Shown: piece by piece, positions 6,011 through 7,696 of the stretch
How positions within the stretch are numbered: the first letter of the stretch is position 1
How the letters are laid out: every line of letters starts with the position of its first letter
Assembly (NCBI GenBank): GCA_050288085.1
Contig: JBNKDD010000279.1
Coordinates: 1 to 7,696, forward strand
Source of the DNA: JBNKDD01 sp050288085
GTDB lineage: Bacteria > Chloroflexota > Anaerolineae > Aggregatilineales > UBA3940
Reading direction: 5' to 3'
Length of the DNA stretch: 7,696 nt
Translations under genes and position numbers: made by a program
Notes under the pieces: model-generated
Seen by the model: the letters and a program-made list of their open reading frames with translations, nothing else
Databases searched by the model: none
What the model was told of the DNA's origin: nothing

Positions 6011-7261
6011 ATGAAATCTGTTGGTCGGTTCCTAAACAATAAACAAGCTCGTATCCGTGAGCTAAACGATCTGGTAAGTAGGGCGAATAAAGACTCCAGT
6101 GCAATACCCATCATTCTATCTGCTCTCAAAGATCGCTCTAAAGAGGTACAACTAGAAGCGGAAAACTGTTTGACACAGGCATTAAAAAACTTGACAGATT
6201 TGCCACAGGTGGGGCGAAGTCATTTCTTCGGCAGGGTTGCGGAAGCCCTTGAGGAAGTTGAAGAGTTTGCTCCAAGGGCGATCCCGATATTCATTGATGC
6301 TTTAGGCGATGCTCAATACAAGCTTCAACAAGCCCTTCAATCAAGCCTGGTAAGGATCGGGGAACCGGCCTTTCCTGCACTCGAAGAGGCTGTTCGTTCG
6401 GACAACGTAAAACTCCGTAGCGCAGCCATCAAGCCGTTGTCCGAAATCGGCAGCAGAGAAAGAGCATTGCCCCTGTTACAGCAATGCTTGAAAGATGAAG
6501 ACTCTGGCGTAAGATGGGTGGCAATCAACGGAATAGCTGGTTTGGGCAGCGAGGATTTAGGCTATCTTCTGTTGGAAGTGTTGGGGGATAAGGTTGATAG
6601 GGTACAAAAGAACGCTGCTAAACAACTGGCAAAGAATATTAGCCAATCAACGCCTGCCCTGGTAGATGCGCTAAACCAGCCCGACCAACGGGTTTATCTG
6701 GGGGCTACCAGGGCTTTGGCCTATTGTGAAGACCAGGAAGCGGTGCAGGACTTCCTGGACACATTAGATTCTGATCTACGGCAGAGGGTTGAAGATCAAA
6801 TCGCTGACTGGCATGACAAGTGGGAACGGGTGTGGTTCCACATTGAAGATGAAATTGGTGCAGCCACGCTCTTAAGAATAATGATTGAACGCAACTGGGA
6901 ACGAAAAACACGCCACTTCCCAGATGGCATCGAAGCCATGCAGTGGATCGAGGATCTCCGGGAGGGTCGTTATGATGGTCCCATCCCCGAACTCATCATC
7001 TCTGGCCATATGATACCCGGCCCAAAAGGGTTGGAAGTGTGCCGTGAGCTGCGGAAGATTCCTGAACTGTCAGATACACCTATTGTAATGCTAGCCGCAT
7101 ATCGGTTTCCTCCCGAAGAGGAACCGATACTTATGGAGACGGTCGACCGCTATATCCAAAAACCTGTTCTTTATAATGATTTTATAACTATCATAGATGA
7201 AGTGTTCGAATCCCGACGGCGGAAAATCAGCGGGCAGGTGGGGGGAGGAGATGTGTCATGA
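6011..7261 (+). CDS. HEAT-repeat protein with a C-terminal pseudo-receiver domain
   Basis: This encodes 416 residues with no signal peptide or membrane helix. Residues about 25-265 are about six HEAT-type helical repeats (AIPIILSALKDRSKEVQLEA, AFPALEEAVRSDNVKLRSAA, ALPLLQQCLKDEDSGVRWVA and similar), an interaction scaffold. Residues about 272-400 follow the response-regulator receiver fold: acidic residues Glu279-Asp280-Glu281 (FHIEDEIG), IISGHMIPGPKG at the active-site strand, MLAAY at the switch strand, and Lys384 in YIQKP. The phosphoacceptor Asp is replaced by Gly332 and the switch Thr by Ala362, so phosphotransfer in the normal way is impossible. An insertion (EDLREGRYDGPIPEL) lengthens the segment before the active-site strand. 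ATG 6011 has AGGGAG eight bases upstream; an in-frame TTG at 5993 does not. The next gene overlaps its stop and encodes a related domain. Base composition looks more AT-rich than the kinase gene. Confidence 0.85.
   Translation: MKSVGRFLNNKQARIRELNDLVSRANKDSSAIPIILSALKDRSKEVQLEAENCLTQALKNLTDLPQVGRSHFFGRVAEALEEVEEFAPRAIPIFIDALGDAQYKLQQALQSSLVRIGEPAFPALEEAVRSDNVKLRSAAIKPLSEIGSRERALPLLQQCLKDEDSGVRWVAINGIAGLGSEDLGYLLLEVLGDKVDRVQKNAAKQLAKNISQSTPALVDALNQPDQRVYLGATRALAYCEDQEAVQDFLDTLDSDLRQRVEDQIADWHDKWERVWFHIEDEIGAATLLRIMIERNWERKTRHFPDGIEAMQWIEDLREGRYDGPIPELIISGHMIPGPKGLEVCRELRKIPELSDTPIVMLAAYRFPPEEEPILMETVDRYIQKPVLYNDFITIIDEVFESRRRKISGQVGGGDVS
7239..7250 (+). promoter_or_regulatory. Ribosome binding site of the second receiver-like gene, inside the preceding gene
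   Basis: A purine run ending GGGGGGAGGAG lies seven bases before ATG 7258 and inside the last codons of the HEAT/receiver gene, where it encodes the Gly-rich tail GQVGGGDVS. With the ATGA overlap this is a typical arrangement for translational coupling. Confidence 0.7.
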
Positions 7262-7696
7262 AAAACCAGCAGGATGAGACTGATCGGGTGTGGATCATCA
7301 TGGAAGATGAACCTAATATTCGATTGGTGATGCGTACATTATCTCAGAGGTGGGGGCGAAGCATGCTCGAATTTGAAGATGGTCGCCAGGGCATGCAATG
7401 GGTCAATGATGTCCGCGAGGGGCGCTACGGTGGCCCGGTTCCTGAGCTTATCATCTCTAACATCCGGCAGCCCGGCCCACAGGGGCCTGAAGTGTGTGGC
7501 GAGATGCGACAAATTCCTGAGTTAGCTGAGATGGCTATCGTAATCGCGTCAGCTTGGCGGTGTACACCTGAAGAGTTTCAATGGGTTATGCAGACATCAC
7601 AGGCAGATCATTTCATGCGCAAACCCTTGCCCATGCCGGATGAGTTGAGAGCCATTCTTGAGGATGTGATCGATAAGCGGCAGCGGAAAATCAGCG
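7258..7696 (+). CDS. Stand-alone pseudo-receiver domain protein, cut by the right edge
   Basis: I read 146 codons from ATG 7258 without a stop. Residues about 9-138 form one receiver-like domain: acidic residues Glu16-Asp17-Glu18 (VWIIMEDEPNIR), active-site strand PELIISNIRQPGPQG, switch strand IVIASAW and Lys122 in FMRKPLP. The phosphoacceptor position is Asn68, not Asp, while Ser98 is an acceptable switch residue. It is clearly paralogous to the C-terminal domain of the preceding gene: both have MQW, then a VREGRY-GP-PELIIS stretch and an EVC-E-R-IPEL stretch. The tail RQRKIS repeats the RRRKIS tail of the neighbour, including 13 identical bases. If the likeness continues, the protein ends within a dozen residues beyond the window. 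The start overlaps the upstream stop (ATGA), so the pair is an operon. Confidence 0.8.
   Translation, partial: MKNQQDETDRVWIIMEDEPNIRLVMRTLSQRWGRSMLEFEDGRQGMQWVNDVREGRYGGPVPELIISNIRQPGPQGPEVCGEMRQIPELAEMAIVIASAWRCTPEEFQWVMQTSQADHFMRKPLPMPDELRAILEDVIDKRQRKIS

Overview
The window looks like chromosomal DNA from a free-living, moderately GC-rich bacterium, probably Chloroflexota (Anaerolineae-like). The grounds are a membrane-anchored Big_5 plus beta-propeller protein, receiver domains carrying a long 'EGRYxGPxPEL' insertion, and C-rich/G-rich nested palindromes between genes. This is judgement by gene style; no marker gene is present.

Layout. Positions 1-1418 hold two minus-strand genes: a 3'-truncated Big_5/WD40-like propeller protein (944 to the left edge) and a small SpoIIAA/STAS-like protein. 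A 195-bp divergent spacer follows. Plus-strand genes then run to the right edge: a four-helix membrane protein (1614-2042) closely followed by a DinB-like four-helix-bundle protein (2046-2522), a membrane-anchored DUF1573-like protein (2678-3235), a NarL/FixJ response regulator (3414-4073), its probable partner, a Cache/HAMP/HisKA_3 sensor kinase (4223-5944), a HEAT-repeat protein with a C-terminal receiver-like domain (6011-7261), and a stand-alone receiver-like protein that overlaps it by ATGA and runs off the window (7258-7696). No gene-free stretch exceeds 200 bp. I see no tRNA, rRNA, CRISPR array, transposase or origin.

How the parts work together. The regulator and kinase form a classical two-component pair with all catalytic residues visible. 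In contrast, the two receiver-like domains downstream both lack the phosphoacceptor aspartate (Gly in one, Asn in the other) while keeping the acidic pair and the lysine. They share a common paralogous origin and look like phosphorylation-independent interaction modules, the first fused to a HEAT scaffold.

The two most interesting non-coding signals are a pair of about 108-bp nested palindromic elements, one directly upstream of each two-component gene. They share the same hairpin architecture but differ in sequence. The right end of the second provides the Shine-Dalgarno sequence of the kinase gene, which makes RNA-structure control of kinase translation conceivable.
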